From: Hansfordia pulvinata
Lineage: Eukaryota; Ascomycota; Sordariomycetes; Xylariales
Assembly (NCBI GenBank): GCA_006538405.1
Contig: BJKQ01000013.1
Span: 806,001-870,000 of the forward strand
DNA: 64,000 nt
Direction: 5' to 3'
The first letter of the stretch is position 1. The number at the start of each line of letters is the position of its first letter. Shown here piece after piece: positions 24,022 to 36,384 of this stretch. A program made the position numbers and the translations under genes. The notes below the pieces were generated by a model. The model did not search any database, was not told the origin of the DNA, and saw nothing but the letters and a program-made list of their open reading frames with translations.

Positions 24022-25591
24022 AGTTGGCCACCCGCCTCCTCGTGCATTGACGAGCGAGTCTGTGGGCATGGCCATCCATCCGGACGAGCACAGCTAAAAC
24101 GGACGTCCGTACATGGCCGTACTGATACGAATACTGTATGCCGGGCAGAAGAGCCATCGTATACAGTCGAAGCCGGCAGGGAAAGCAGACGCGCCGTGAC
24201 GCGAATGTGACACGTGCGGGACTGGACACCAAACAGTAGGGGACCAGTTGGTAGATGCTCGCGTGCCGTGAATGTACTCGTACTGGTGAGAGTCAACGCA
24301 TGCACGCTTGGTCCTTCCACCTCCGGGCCAGCAGATCCCCAAATAAAGGTAGAAATCAACAAGAGTCGCAGAGTCGCTCTCTTTTCCTCTCTTGTCATTA
24401 TCCGTAATCAACCTGCCTGCCCAGCCCCTGGGCTTGAGAGCTGAGCACAGGCCACAAGCTGAGGGATCTCACAAAGCTGGGGCCCGCCGGACATTGAGAA
24501 GGAGGAGGAAAGCGCTCGAGCGCCGGTTTGTCATGGCGGTGCGTTGCACTCTCTCGTGATGGGAATTTCTCGTCAATCAATTCGCTTCCGGCGACTAGTA
24601 CTACGGCTGCTTCCCGAGAGGGACTGCCAAAGCATACCTCCGTACGAGTACCTGACTGCGTTCATCACAACGGGACGTTGCGCGCGCGCGAAGGGCACCT
24701 GCGAGTACGGATACGGCCTCTCGGTATTGTGAGGCGACGTGATGAGGCAGTCAGGGTGACAAGAGAACCTACGCAAAGGCGCGCCCTGCCGGTCTTTCAT
24801 GCCTCAACGTCATCTCCCGGCTGGTGAAAGCGCCGATGTACTCGTACTGGGGAAGCGCCAGATTTTGTACGCCTTGCATGCCTCCCCGCTTCGTGTACCT
24901 ATCGTATGTGCTGCTTGTCATCCCAGGAGACGGCGGGGGGTTTCCTCGTAGTGAATCCGTTACGAAAGGGCGCAAGATGCGAAGGGGGGGAATAAAGGGA
25001 AATCTTATGATAGTAGTGACAAATTATCAATAACAACATGCGCCCCCCAGCACCCCGTGCGTTATTAATATAGTAATCCGTACCGGTGCTGTGCTGTGCT
25101 CGTGCTCCATAGGTGGTCCCATACGCTCCTACCCTGTTTCTCATCTTTTTCTTTTTTTTTGTCCTCTTTTCTCTTTGCCAGTTTAAAAAAACAAAAGATA
25201 AAAAAGAGCCGAGCGTCGCAAGGTCTGGAAGAGTCGGCGCCGATCACTTCCACAACTTAGCGGGGACCGGCAGAGTCCACGCATTCGATCGGTCCTCCGG
25301 TCGTTGCCAGGGAATGGAGGAGAGGACCCTGTTTATAATCACTGCGGGACAGAGAGAAGACCTCTGGAAATGCTGTCTCCGTACCCCTCTCCGTCTCCCG
25401 CCGGCTCGCCGTGCAGCGGGCGCACTCCGGGTACGAGTTGGCAGCCCACGAGACAGTGCGGGACGATGTGCGGGCTTGTACGAGTAAGGTACCTACTCGT
25501 GGAAGTGTCGTGGCGTGTCGTGGCAGCAAGGCGGCGGCGAACGACACGACGCGGACAAAGCCAGCCGCCCGCACCGTGGTGGTGCCCTTGG

Positions 25592-25605
25592 TACGAGTAC
25601 TCGTA
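25592..25605 (+). repeat. 14-bp perfect palindrome made of two overlapping 8-mers
   Basis: TACGAGTACTCGTA is its own reverse complement and joins one TACGAGTA to one TACTCGTA. It is the fullest form of the dispersed motif described in the findings. Confidence 0.9.
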
Positions 25606-27270
25606 GGCATGTTTAACAAGTCGGCATGATTTTTCATTTGGATCATGAACCTGCGCGGCGGTGATCCCACGTCACTTGGCAGGGCCGTGACTCGCCCGCC
25701 CGTCGCTCTCTTCTTCCTTTGTCCTCCTCTGCTTATCGATTGTCATTCATCCTCATTCTCCCCATCCCCCCCCCCCGGCTTTTCGCTTGCTGCTGGCCCC
25801 TTCACCCTGGGCGGGCCGGAGCTGATGATGGCCATGACGATCCTGCCCGGCCCTCGCTCGTTCCCTCGCTCGCATTCCGCACCCGCTCGCAAGCCAACCA
25901 GGCTTTCGAGGCGAGGCGAGGCTTGGCACCAAGAAGACAAGAGACACTCTCGTGCGGCGTTTTCTTGGACGGAGTCAGCCCCCTCTCATCCTCGTCCTCC
26001 TCTACTCGTACCCTGTGTGCCGGTTGCATGCGTGAGAGAGCGAGCGAGTGAGAGAGTGACGGAGTGGGAGTGCTGAGGCTGGGACCAGGGCACAAACATG
26101 GCCCGCCAGACCCCGGCGGGTGTGACGTCGATGGCGGAGAGGGGGGGCGTCGCGGTGTTGGTGGTGTGCCGAGAGATCCCTCATCCCGGGCGACAGGATT
26201 TGACAGGGCCGAGCAAGGCAGGGCAGGTTGGGCGGCTGAGACTGGGAGGCAGGCCATTTTGCTGCTATCCTGCTTGCGAGTATTCCATCTTTTTTTTTTT
26301 TTTTGGCTCTCTTCAATTCAAATGTGGAAATGGCATCACGGTTGGGGCGTGGTTTTAATTGCCTTCCCAATTCTCTCTTTTCTTTCTTGGTCCTCCCTGT
26401 CGTGGCCCAATACGGGCATGCGCGGTGGACCGAGAATAGAAAGCCGGGGCCGTAGACGGTGGACGGTAGACGGTAGACGTCCAAATACAAGTAGAGACAG
26501 ACTTGGTGAATTAATATTATTATTATCCTCGTTCTTATTCACTTGCAGAGCCGCGCCGGTGCCAATCATCCCCGGCTCTGACTGAACCCTTGGCCGCAAA
26601 GGTGGGCCGGCGCCGTTGGGCCACTCCGAGCACATCGGGATGTACTCGTACATGAGTACCTCAAGTAGGTAGGTATCTGGTAGGTGTCTCCCCGATTTCC
26701 CTTCGGTGGGAGCCGCAGACCTAGAACCGAGCAACCGATATTACCTGTTGCGAGACATCATGTGGTATCTAACTCCCTGACAGCATGGCCTCAGCAGTAC
26801 CCGCAAAGAGCACCCTGCTGCGGCAGCCTCGGAGGACCCGCGGGGGACCGCGAACTCCCTAACCTGTGTCTACACTGCGGTTCGCATCTTCCGTTAGGCG
26901 GTCGACGGAGCAGGCAAAGGCAAAACAGACATGTCCGCCGGCGGGCCGCGTCCCAGGTCAGTCGCACGTCCGAGTCGCGAGAGTGGCCGGCCCCTCGTCG
27001 GTTGGAGCCCGAGCAGGTACAGTACGAGTATACACCGTGACGTAACCTGGTGCGCATCCATCCATGGCTTTCCCCTCCCTCCCTCACTCCTCACCCACCA
27101 CCACCCACCATGCCATGCCACCCCCGGGCTGCCACTCTGCTCGGTCCGCATCGCCGGCGGATCCGCGCCAGCAGAGTCATTGGATTCACGCGCGCCGGGA
27201 GGGACCGCCGAGCAGAGGGTTTCACGGGGTGGGCTCATGAAAGTAAGCAGCAGTGCAGTGCATGGCAAAG

Positions 27271-27306
27271 CAGGGCAGAGCAGGGCAGAGCAGGGCAGAG
27301 CAGGGC
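27271..27306 (+). repeat. 10-bp tandem repeat (3.6 copies)
   Basis: Unit CAGGGCAGAG in three exact copies plus CAGGGC. Confidence 0.95.
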
Positions 27307-27401
27307 GCGGACCCGCCGATCCGAGGGCTGCGGGAGCTGCGGGAGCTGTGGGAGCCGCAATACGTGGCAACCTTTCACACTTATTATTATACGTTGGCAG
27401 G

Positions 27402-27428
27402 GCGCGCGCGCGCGCGCGCTCGCGCGCT
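27402..27428 (+). repeat. (GC)n microsatellite
   Basis: Alternating GC of about 27 bp with a single interruption (CTC). Confidence 0.85.
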
Positions 27429-28977
27429 TACGAGTGGTTTCTTGCTCGCCCGTCGGATCAATCATCGCCCCTGGGGCGGCGGCGCCGGACGCTTACTCGT
27501 CACGCCCAGGTCCTCCCTCGTATGCCTCGTGACGGGATGGATGGATGCATGCTCAGGCAGGAGGTTGCCGAGCTGCCAACGTGCTAGGCGAGGGTGGTAC
27601 CCGTACGGGACCGTGATAAGGCTCACTCGAGATGCTCGTCGTACATTGGTAGGTACACATCTCGCAGACTCGCTCCATGTCGAGTCTCTGGACTTGGACG
27701 TGGTACGACTGATGGGAGGAGAAGACGACCATGCTCGTACGACCTGGCTTGGCTGGAAAAGGACCATGAGAAATCAACCCCTGATAATAAGAGAGAGGTA
27801 CGTCCATTGCCTGAAGAGGTGGCACCAGTCCAAACGAGCTGCTGCGCCCTGCCCTCCCCCTCTCGTGTGTGTCGGCTCCCGTCAGTAGAGGGAAGCGTGC
27901 GCCCGAAAACCAGACCGCAGCCCGCGGTTCTAGTGCGGTCGAGACCCCCGCCGATCCCTTCCCAGCAGATCCCTCCGCTGGGGACGACACGAGGAGGTGG
28001 CACACACTGCTTACGAGTAATCAGGAGCTTCGCTTCTGATTAAGGTAGGTAATGATGGCAGTCACGTGCGACTCTTTACTCTGCACTCGGCTTCATCCTC
28101 CGACTGGCCGTGTTTTCCGTGCCTGGCGGGTTTGACTGATACATTGGATGCGGAATCTTTTGATACTCAACAGTCACCGGCTTCGCAGACCAGGCAGGGT
28201 GTGGTCTCTGTGGGAGCAGGTGGTTCCAGGGGCGTCGACTCGGCCGGTCTATCTAGGTACTCGTACACCGCGGTGCGCCTCGTGCTGGTGTTTCCCCTTG
28301 GAGCGCCGACCCAGTATCACACACACTTGGATATCCTTTGTATGAGTTGAAGATCGACCTGTCCACCAGAAAGGCGGAACTACATGCCCCCCCCCCGCCC
28401 GGGACTGCAGCGAGCGCATCATTGGCTGGATCAGAGCTCAAGAGGGTTCACAACATCGCTTTCGTGGCAGGTCAGAGTTCAGTATAGTATCTGCCTCGTG
28501 GCCCATTAACGCAACGATCTCCATCTACCGCACAGTCTACATACCCTCTCGTAACATGATTACGCCGCGTCGAAACACAGCTGCCAGCAAGTCGCGACGC
28601 ATGATGCGCACCTGGAGACTTCAGGCGGCGGTCCCGAGTCTGTCGCCGGAAACCCCCAAAAACACCCCCGTGCCAACATGCTCGGCCCAGGGCAGAATAA
28701 CCCAGAGTCTCAATAGCCTCTGTGCCCATACAAGCCTCAAAGTCTCCCCGTTTTGCTCCCTCTGTAGGCGCGACATTCTCGCAGTAAAGTCGGGAACATG
28801 ACGCAGGCTTCCTCCCGAGCCAAGCATCACAGACTCTCTGAAACCCCAGCTCTCACACTCATTAAAACCCCGTCTCGACTGAGAGAGAATACCAGTTTCC
28901 CCAGGCCAGTCCGGGCTGTTCAGTCAGACAGTCAGATAGACAATCAGGCAGACAGAAAGACCAACAGACAAGGCGTC

Positions 28978-31322
28978 TCAGGCAGCCATGACGCTCCGGC
29001 CGCCGTCCGCCGTGACCCGCCCGCGCACGCGCACGCGCCTGGCCTCGTGGCCCAGCGTCTTCACTCTGCTGCTGCTGCTCGAATTTCCGCCGTCGCCGAT
29101 AAGCCCGACGGCAGCCGACGGCGCGAAGAGCAGCGCCTCGCCGACGCGCAGGCGGACAATCTCCGAGAACAGGCGTGCCGCCACGTCTTGCTTCTGCTCC
29201 TGCTGCTGCTCCTCCTCCTCCTCCTTCTGCTCGTCACCACCATCTCGATCAGAAGCGTTGACGTACCGCCGCGAAACGGGCGAGACGCCGGCCAGGTGGG
29301 CGGCGAGGGCGCGCATCCAGGCGGGGCTGGAGAACCGGTGGACGAGGGTGGCGGAGCACAGGTCCATGAGCCTCGGGCTGACGGAGGGCTCCTGGGTGGC
29401 GACGACGACGCGGGTGCCGCTGTGGCGCTGCAGGCGGATCGTCTGCAGCAGCGTCGAGGTCAGGGCGCGCGAGCCCGGGAGGATGAAGCTTCGTCTCCGC
29501 CTCCTCCCCCGTCGCTGTCCGAGGAAGGGGATGACATGTACTTGTGCGCCTCGTCGAGGGCGATCACGCGGCCTACCGCTTGGGTGTTGTTGTTGTTGTT
29601 GTTGTTGTTGCCCGCGTTGGTAGTGGTGGTGGTGAGGGTGAGGGTGGGTTGCTTGGCCTCGAGGAAGAGCGAGACGCAGATGTTGAACAAGCTGCAGGCC
29701 ATGTCGGCCGTCACGCAGGGACAGGTCAGGTCCACTATGGTGAGGGTTCCGGCCTGGGTGGAAAGGGAAAGCGAGGGTCAGCGTTCGTTGGCTGGTGGAC
29801 ATTTCAGGAGGCTGCCCATCCAGCATGTGAAGACAGAAAGACAAAAAGAAAAGGGAGGAGAGAGATAGAAAGAGACGAAGCTGAAAGAACCAAAAAAAAA
29901 AATTCCCCAAGAAAGGGTGTCCACGACACCGTGAAAACTCACCTTGAGCGCCCAGTCAGTCCCCTTCTCCCCCTTCGCCCCCTTCGCCCCCTTCCCCTTG
30001 CCCCCGCTCACCTGCCCGGGCACCATGAAGCTCTGCAGCGTGTCTAGGCGCTGCTGGAGCGGCATCTTCTGGCCCGGGAGCAGGCCGCCGTCGTCCTCGA
30101 CGCGCCGCCGGAACTCGGCGTACCGGAACGCCTCGGTGCGGCCCCTCTCCTGGCCCTCGAGCCGCATCTCCCGCAGGATCCGCTGGATCACGTACATGTA
30201 CAGCGGCATCCCCGCGGGTCCCGCGCTGCTGCTCTCGCCCGCCGCCATCAGGTCCAGCATCTTCTTGGTGCTCAGGTCGTAGTCGTTGAGGCGCAGGGGC
30301 TCGACCGTGACCAGGGGGATCTTGGCGTAGGTGGCCTTTGAATTTTTGTATTTTGTTTTTTTCTCCCCGTCAGCGTACTCTCATCAGGTAACAGAGGAGG
30401 ATGCGAGGGAAAAGAGAAGAAAAGCAGAACAGAAAAAAAAAAAAGAAAAGAACTCACCCGCATAGCCACGACGTTGGTCGGCGCGCAGAGCACCCGCACC
30501 CGCACCCCGGCGTCGGTGGCCAGGTGCGCGGCCTCGCAGGGGTCGCCGCCAGCGTCGGGCGCGAACGAGTCGTAATGACAGAGCAGGCCAGCCAGGGCCG
30601 GGGCAAGGGCCCAGGCGGGCGGCGGGGGCGGGGACGAGGCAGCTCTCGAGAACGCACGAGAGCGTGTGGCTCTTGCCCGAGCCCTGGCTGCCGCAGATGA
30701 AGATGGACGAGGGGGCCGCCACGTTGAAGAACAGGCGCGGGTCGTCCATCTTGTTGTTGTTGCTCTCGTCGTCTTCCTGGTTGTCGTTGTGTTTGTCTTT
30801 GTTTTCAGTAGCCGTCTTCTTGATCTTGGTATTGGTGGTCTGGTGGCGGTGGTTCTTGAGCGAGGCCAGCAGCTCCGCGTCGCCCGCCAGCAGCCGGTAC
30901 TGCGGGTACGGGTCCGGCCGCCCCGCCGCCGCCGCGAGCCGCTGCGCGTGCCGCAGCACGGCCGGGGCGAAGAAGGACGCGGACCCCAGCTCGTTGAGCT
31001 CCTCGTCCGCGGGCGCCTGCTGCAGGTACCCCAGATGCTGCCGGGCGTCCGGGTCGCCGAACAGGGGGGCATCGGGCGTCGTCGTCGTCGTCGTCGTCTG
31101 CCCCTCGTCCGGCGCCGATGACCCGTCGTCGTCGTCGCCGGCCTCGCCGATCTCGCCGTCGTGGTCGTACGCCGAGTCACCGCTGATGTCGACCGAGCAC
31201 GATGAGGACGAGGACGAGGACGATGACGGCTCGCTCGAGTCCTCCGCACCGTGGCTGGGCACCGACGGCGAGGTTGGCGAGTGGGCGTAGCCCTGCTTCT
31301 GGGCGTGCTTGGGTTTAGCCAT
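28978..31322 (-). CDS. fungal HerA/FtsK-like P-loop ATPase, two apparent frameshifts
   Basis: Belongs to a conserved but functionally unknown fungal P-loop NTPase family resembling HerA/FtsK ATPases. Start at 31322 (MAKPKHAQ), stop at 28978. A low-complexity Ser/Asp head precedes the Walker A motif SIFICGSQGSGKSHT near residue 210. Clear introns are 30457-30336 and 29942-29754; exon 30335-29943 carries the MPLYMYVIQRILREM and PLQQRLDTLQSFMVP blocks. Exon 4 opens with AGTLTIVDLTCPCVTADMACSLFN and holds Walker B VIALDEAHKYM. The C-terminal RVVVATQEPSVSPRLMDLC and VHRFSSP blocks follow. Two frame changes interrupt it: near 30605-30640, between CVLESCLVP and AWALAPALAGLLCHYD, and near 29486-29512, between Walker B and ILPGSRALTSTLLQTIRLQRH. 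Neither can be bridged by an intron of acceptable size. Both sit in short G/C runs or low-complexity sequence, so sequence error is as likely as real damage. Confidence 0.75.
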
Positions 31323-32886
31323 GGTTTGCTGTGGCTTGCTTGACTATTCTGCTTCCTGCGGCGGGTTAGCAGAGACTCTCTGCCTTGGCTCAAGGACGAC
31401 ACGGTAGAAGGTCGTACTATGCCAGGGTCTTGATGATGAGGGTGGGCAAACTTGGGTGCTGCCAGCGGTCTTCGCTCTATGGGCCCTTTTCTCCGGTGGA
31501 GCAGCTTAGGGGAAACTAGTCTTCTGGGGAGAGAAAGCGGCCAGAAGGAAGACGGGAATGAACACGGGTAGCTGACGATCCCGAAAAAGCACGTATCGGG
31601 CGAAGAGTAGCTGAGAAACCGACGATCGCACGCTCCAAGAGAAGGTGGAGGGAAAAGTAGAGGGGAAAAGTCATGTTAAGTGAGATATGGTTTCTCTAAT
31701 ATGCCCCTGAGTTGTGGCATGGGCGTTTGCTCTCGTTACCTGGGAGAACAAAGCTCTGTCACGGTGGAGACGTTAGTGAATGACATGCGTAGAGCTTACA
31801 GAGCCCTGGTGCCTCAATGTCCTTGCAACCTTGCTTAGCACCTGCCTTCTTTCTTAAATAAGAGCCGTGGAACTGATTCATCAATTTTTTCCCAGAAGAG
31901 CACTAAGTAAGCTGGTAGTAGTATGAAAACAAGTGACACAGAAGCAAGAGACAGCAAAGAACTCGGCGTAAAGAGCTGTTAAGTGAACAATCTAACATGC
32001 CCGTGTGCTATATGTTGAAGCCAAGGGACAGGCAGACGATAGCCTATCGTATGCAGCACCCTTAAGGGATCGCTAGAAGATTCCAGAAATTGGCAGCAAA
32101 ATGCAAGAAACTGGATTTGAGCTGGCACTGCAAGATGAAGATGTACCTCCGCTTTCACAGAGTACGAGATGCACTCAGGTAGTGAAGGGTGCCCTCACAC
32201 CAGTAGGTCGATCAACAGCTGCTAAAGGGTTGGCCTGTACCCTTCACGACCGAACACGAGAAAGCGACAAGAGGCAGACAAGCCGAGTTTATGAGGGCGG
32301 ATGCAATTCGACCGTCATCTTTATCAATATATGCTAATTACATCTATGCCGTGAGGGCAGAAGTCCATTTCCTTGCTAGCAATATCTTGGATCTTGCTCC
32401 TCGACTCGCGACTGCTCGAAACAGAACGCCACAATCCCATGATTCCGGGTCCCTGTGGGATGACCCGGCCGGCCCCAGTGGCCACAGGCATTGTCCAGTG
32501 GTGTCGTTCCATTTCAACCCAACGGCGCCGCAATATATACTGCCGGTAGATGCTGCGAATGCCCAACAAGCCGCGGCTTGATGCTTTTGTAATGATGCTC
32601 TATGTAGATGGAAGGGGCCGACGTGCTTCTCCGGGCCGCCCGAAGTCATACCTGAATTCAGACTCTCACAAGCGGAGCCAGCCTTCTGTGTGGAGCTTGA
32701 TTCGGGGAATTGGTGAGCGGTCTCTGCTCGCCGGGTGGGCAACTCCGTGACTGAGAGCTACTCACCGCGGTGGCTGTTCTCTTTTATCGATATTCGCAAT
32801 GTCCATGATCGTTAGGGTAAAATATCGGCTCGGCTATCAGGTGCGCATGTGTTGGCCACCGTCAAGCCCTCATGTGCAGATTCATA
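31323..32886. other. intergenic, lower GC, no gene seen
   Basis: The first 350 bases are the leader/promoter of the ATPase gene. From about 31.68 to 32.35 kb the composition is clearly more AT-rich than the rest of the window and holds no open frame longer than about 80 codons. I could not recognise transposase, reverse transcriptase or terminal repeats. It ends in the 3' flank of SSK1. Confidence 0.5.
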
Positions 32887-35800
32887 TCAAGCGGCTGCCG
32901 GAGTCACTGTAGCCTTGTGCTTTTTCGCTTTCGCCTTGGCTGCGGCCGCGGCCGCCGCAGCCTTCTTGGATGCTTCGTTCTCCTGGGATTTCTGAGAAAA
33001 GTCTTTCCACTTGCGCCACCCATCAAAGTCGATCAAGGCCTGCATGCATCCCCACTCCATGACCTTGCGCTCTAACCACACGAAGTTGACAGGCTGTTGG
33101 AATTGTCAGTACATGGCACGCTCACTCGCCGCGCAGGTTGCTTACCTTGGTCAAGAAATCGTTGCAGCCAGCAGCCAGTGCTTCATGCCTATCGCTCTGT
33201 AAAGAACTCGCCGTGAGCGCCACAATAATGACGGGGCTCTTGAACATCTCCGTGTTGACCAACTTGTCCTGTTCCGCAATCTCGGCAGGCTCTTCCGGGG
33301 CGCTGCTGGCAGACGAGGAGAAAACGCCAATCGAGTTGACCTTCTCTATGCGGCGGATCTCGCGAGTCGCGTCAAGCCCGTTCATGATGGGCAGCTGGAT
33401 GTCCATGAGAACCAAGTGAAACCCTCCCGCACGCCATTTGTCGACAGCCTCCTTGCCGTTGACGGCCGTCTGCCATCGCACCTTGAGCCTTTTCACAAAG
33501 GCCTCGAGGAGTTTCAGGTTGATGATGTTGTCCTCGACTATGAGCACGTTGATGGGCGGGACGCTGCCGTTCAGCAGGCCCGGAGGCAGGCTGGGGGCAT
33601 CGGGCTTCTTCATCTTCTTGGCGCGATTGGTGACCGTTCGGGGCGAGGAAACGCGGGGGGAGGAGTGGCGACACGCTCCGGCTGGGCGGGAGGCGAGGGC
33701 ATGGGCGGGGCGGCGACGACAGGAGGAGGATGGTTGCCCGAGTGCTCCGATGAAGCGGCCGAGTGAGTGCGGGAGCGGTTCGGCCGCACATGACTCTGCT
33801 GCTGCTGCTGCTGGGCGGGCTGGGAGGTGGACTGAGAGCCGTGGCTGTTGGCAGTAGCAGTCGATACCGGCGACGCCGTGTGCATGCGCGACATCCTAGG
33901 TCGCCCAGATGGTGCAGCGAGGCGCCGCATGCTGCCGGGTGAGGGCAGCGGGGGCAGCTGGCCGCCGCCCACGATGGTCATGGACGGCGGCAGGTGGGTA
34001 CTGTGGGTAGGCTGCGCAGTAAGAGAGGCATTGGATGAGGGGGCGTGGTGCGACTGGGACAGATGGGAATGGCTGTGGGCCCCGGGCGGCGGCGGGTAGG
34101 GTGGGAAGTAGTCGGTGCCCGACTCGTGAGGCCGGTCGTCGGCCTGGTAGAAGCGGGGGTTCGGTGAGGCCTTGGGCGTCCGGCGGCCGGGCACGTCGAT
34201 CAGGAGAGCCTCGTCGACGGCCTGGCCGCCCGGGAAGTAGGCATCGAGAGTGCGGCCCATGGGCTCGTCGACCTGCAGCATGCGCGAAGGCTCGCGCTCG
34301 CGGTCGCGGGGGCAGATGCGCAGAGTGATGTCGGGTGAGTCGAACTGGCGGCCGAGCGAGTTGGCATACTTGCGTAGGATTAGGTCGCGGACGTCGTCGA
34401 CTAGGTCATCCTCGTTGATGGTGATGAGGGTCGCCGAAGCGAGGGGCCGCTTGACCCAGATCTTGCGGGTGACCATGGTGCCGCTGATGGGGTGGAGGGC
34501 GGCCGTGTCAGCGAAGGAGGGAGCTATCGAGTCGGCGTCCGAGTCGTCGGCAGCATGGTCCACGGAGGAGCTCAGCAGGGCGTTGATGAGCTTGGTCTGG
34601 CGCACAGGCAGAATGCTCTGGCGGCGCGGGGGCGCGCTGGGGCGGCGGACGTTGATGGGGAGGGGGAGGGGCGAGGCGGAGCGCTGGAGCTGGCCGAGGG
34701 GCTGGTGGGTAGAGGAGCGGGCGACGGCGAGGTGGGCGCGACCGGAGGGGCTCGGCTCGATGATCGTAGGAGAGAGTTGGGCAACGCGGTGTTTGGGTAG
34801 CCGGGCAAGAGTGTCGACGCCGCGTGGTGCGCGACCAACACGGTGGTTGTCGTCCTCGTCGTCAATGTCGTGGTCGTCGTGGTCGCGGTCGGCGTCGGCG
34901 TCAGCCTCGGCGCCGGAGTTGTCCTGATCTATCTGCAAGCTGGAGAAGCTGGCTTGGAGTCGGGCACAGTCGGGCGAAGAGGCGGTAATGGGGCCCGTGG
35001 CGGGGGTGGCGATGGGCGATGCGGTGGTGTTGGTGGTGATGACGGAGGTGGTGTCGGTGGTGGTAGTGGTGGTGGTGGTGGTGGTGGGTGCGATGATGCT
35101 GACGGCGGCGGCGTGGGCGGCTGGGGCGTATGGGAGGGCGGGTGCGCGCTGATCGCTGCCTGTTGCGGGCGCCTTCAGCGGCCTGGGAGCGCTGGGCCGG
35201 CGCTGGTGCTGGGGCGATCTTAGGCCGTCTCCACAGCGCCCACATGGCCCGCAGCCGCCGGACCTCTGCCCCGGCTGGCTGGGCTTGCCGACGTCGTGGT
35301 CCTTGTCGCCGTCAACGTCGTCGTCGGCTTCGTCAGGCACGGGTGCTGCCACTGTGCCCGGAGCGCCCCCCTCCTGGTCCTCGTCCTCGTCGTCTTCCTC
35401 TTCGTCTGAGCCTCCCGCCCGCCCCTGCACGTCGTCGCTTCTCTTCTTCTTTTCCGCCTGCTGGATCCTTCCAATCTGCCGGTCAACATACGCGTCGAGC
35501 CCGGCTCTCGTCCGCACGTCTGCCCCGTCGTCGTCCAAGCTATCGTTGCTCTCGCCGGGGCGGCGGTGGTTGACCCCCCGACCGCTCAGTCGCTCCAGCG
35601 CCGGGATCCGCACCGCGTTGGGCACGGGGGGCACCGGCGGTATCGCCGTGGCCGCGCCGCCGCCGCTGCCGCTGCTGATGCTACCGCTCGATCGCGACTC
35701 GCACCGCGGCCCACCGCTGCTGTGGGGAACCCGATCGGGGCTCGACAGCGAGTCCGAGCCGACGGCGGACCCGGCCGCTGCGCAGGGCGTGTCGTTTCCG

Positions 35801-36384
35801 TGGCTGTTGTCGCCGTTGTCGTTCCTCTTGCCCTTGCCCGGCGCCAGCCATGAGCTTCCGTAGTGCGACGACTTGCGCCTAGTGCTGCTACTGCTGCTGC
35901 TGCTGCTGCCGTCGTTGCCGGCCTTGAAGACGAAGCTGGTGCGGCGGGGCGCGGCGGGCTGGCCCTCGAGGGCCGGCCGCGGCGGCGACGACGACGACGA
36001 CGACGGCGCCTCTCCCTCCGTCGTCCGGGAGCCCGTCCACGGCCTGGGGGTGCGGGTGCGCCAGGGCGAGAAGCCGCCGTCGTGGCTCTTCAGCGACCGC
36101 ACCAGCGTGCTGCGGCGCGAGGTGCTGGGGTTGCGCGACGACGAGGCCTTGCTGCTGCTGCTGCCCGGGCTGTCATCCGTGCTCCTCTTCCTCGTCTTCC
36201 TGGTGGCGGCGGCTGCTTCCTTGCTCTCCCCCGGCTCCTTGCTCCCCGATGCGCCTTTGCTGATGCTGCTGGTGTTGCTGCTGCTGCTGCTCTTGCCAAA
36301 GAGCTTGGCCCTGAGCCGGGACTTGATGTCTCCGGCCATCTGCGCCGTCGGGTCCGCGGCTGGAGCCAGTAAGAACGGCGACAT
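32887..36384 (-). CDS. SSK1: Ssk1-type response regulator of the HOG pathway, one apparent frameshift
   Basis: Terminal response regulator of the histidine phosphorelay; it activates the Ssk2/22-type MAPKKK of the osmostress (HOG/Hog1) cascade. The start at 36384 is the first Met; MAGDIKSRLRAKLFGK, 15 codons later, resembles the conserved head and may be the true start. The N-terminal 630 residues are Ser-, Asp- and Pro-rich and disordered. Around residues 640-740 is the conserved TRKIWVKRPLASATLI block, then a poly-Gln linker. The receiver domain has VLIVEDN, the phospho-acceptor Asp codon at 33401-33403 (LVLMDIQLPIMNG), VALTASS and LTK followed, across a 52-bp intron (33145-33094), by PVNFVWLERKVMEWG. 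The frame changes near 33660 in a run of six C; one more C would read on into RVSSPRTVTNRAKKMKKPD. As the receiver is fully conserved, a sequence error is more likely than a pseudogene. Total about 1150 residues. Confidence 0.93.

Larger units (their letters stand above)
19045..28977. other. gene-poor region of about 10 kb
   Basis: The first kilobase is the G-rich promoter/leader of casein kinase I. Beyond it no frame shows a domain, signal peptide plus exon logic, or similarity I recognise; the many open frames are short and arise from high GC. It is not AT-rich, so it does not look like a RIP-degraded repeat block, and no transposon ends were seen. It contains many copies of the dispersed 8-mer TACTCGTA/TACGAGTA, small tandem repeats at 20127-20159 and 27271-27306, a (GC)n tract at 27402-27428 and a 21-base G run at 24001-24021. 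Confidence 0.55.
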
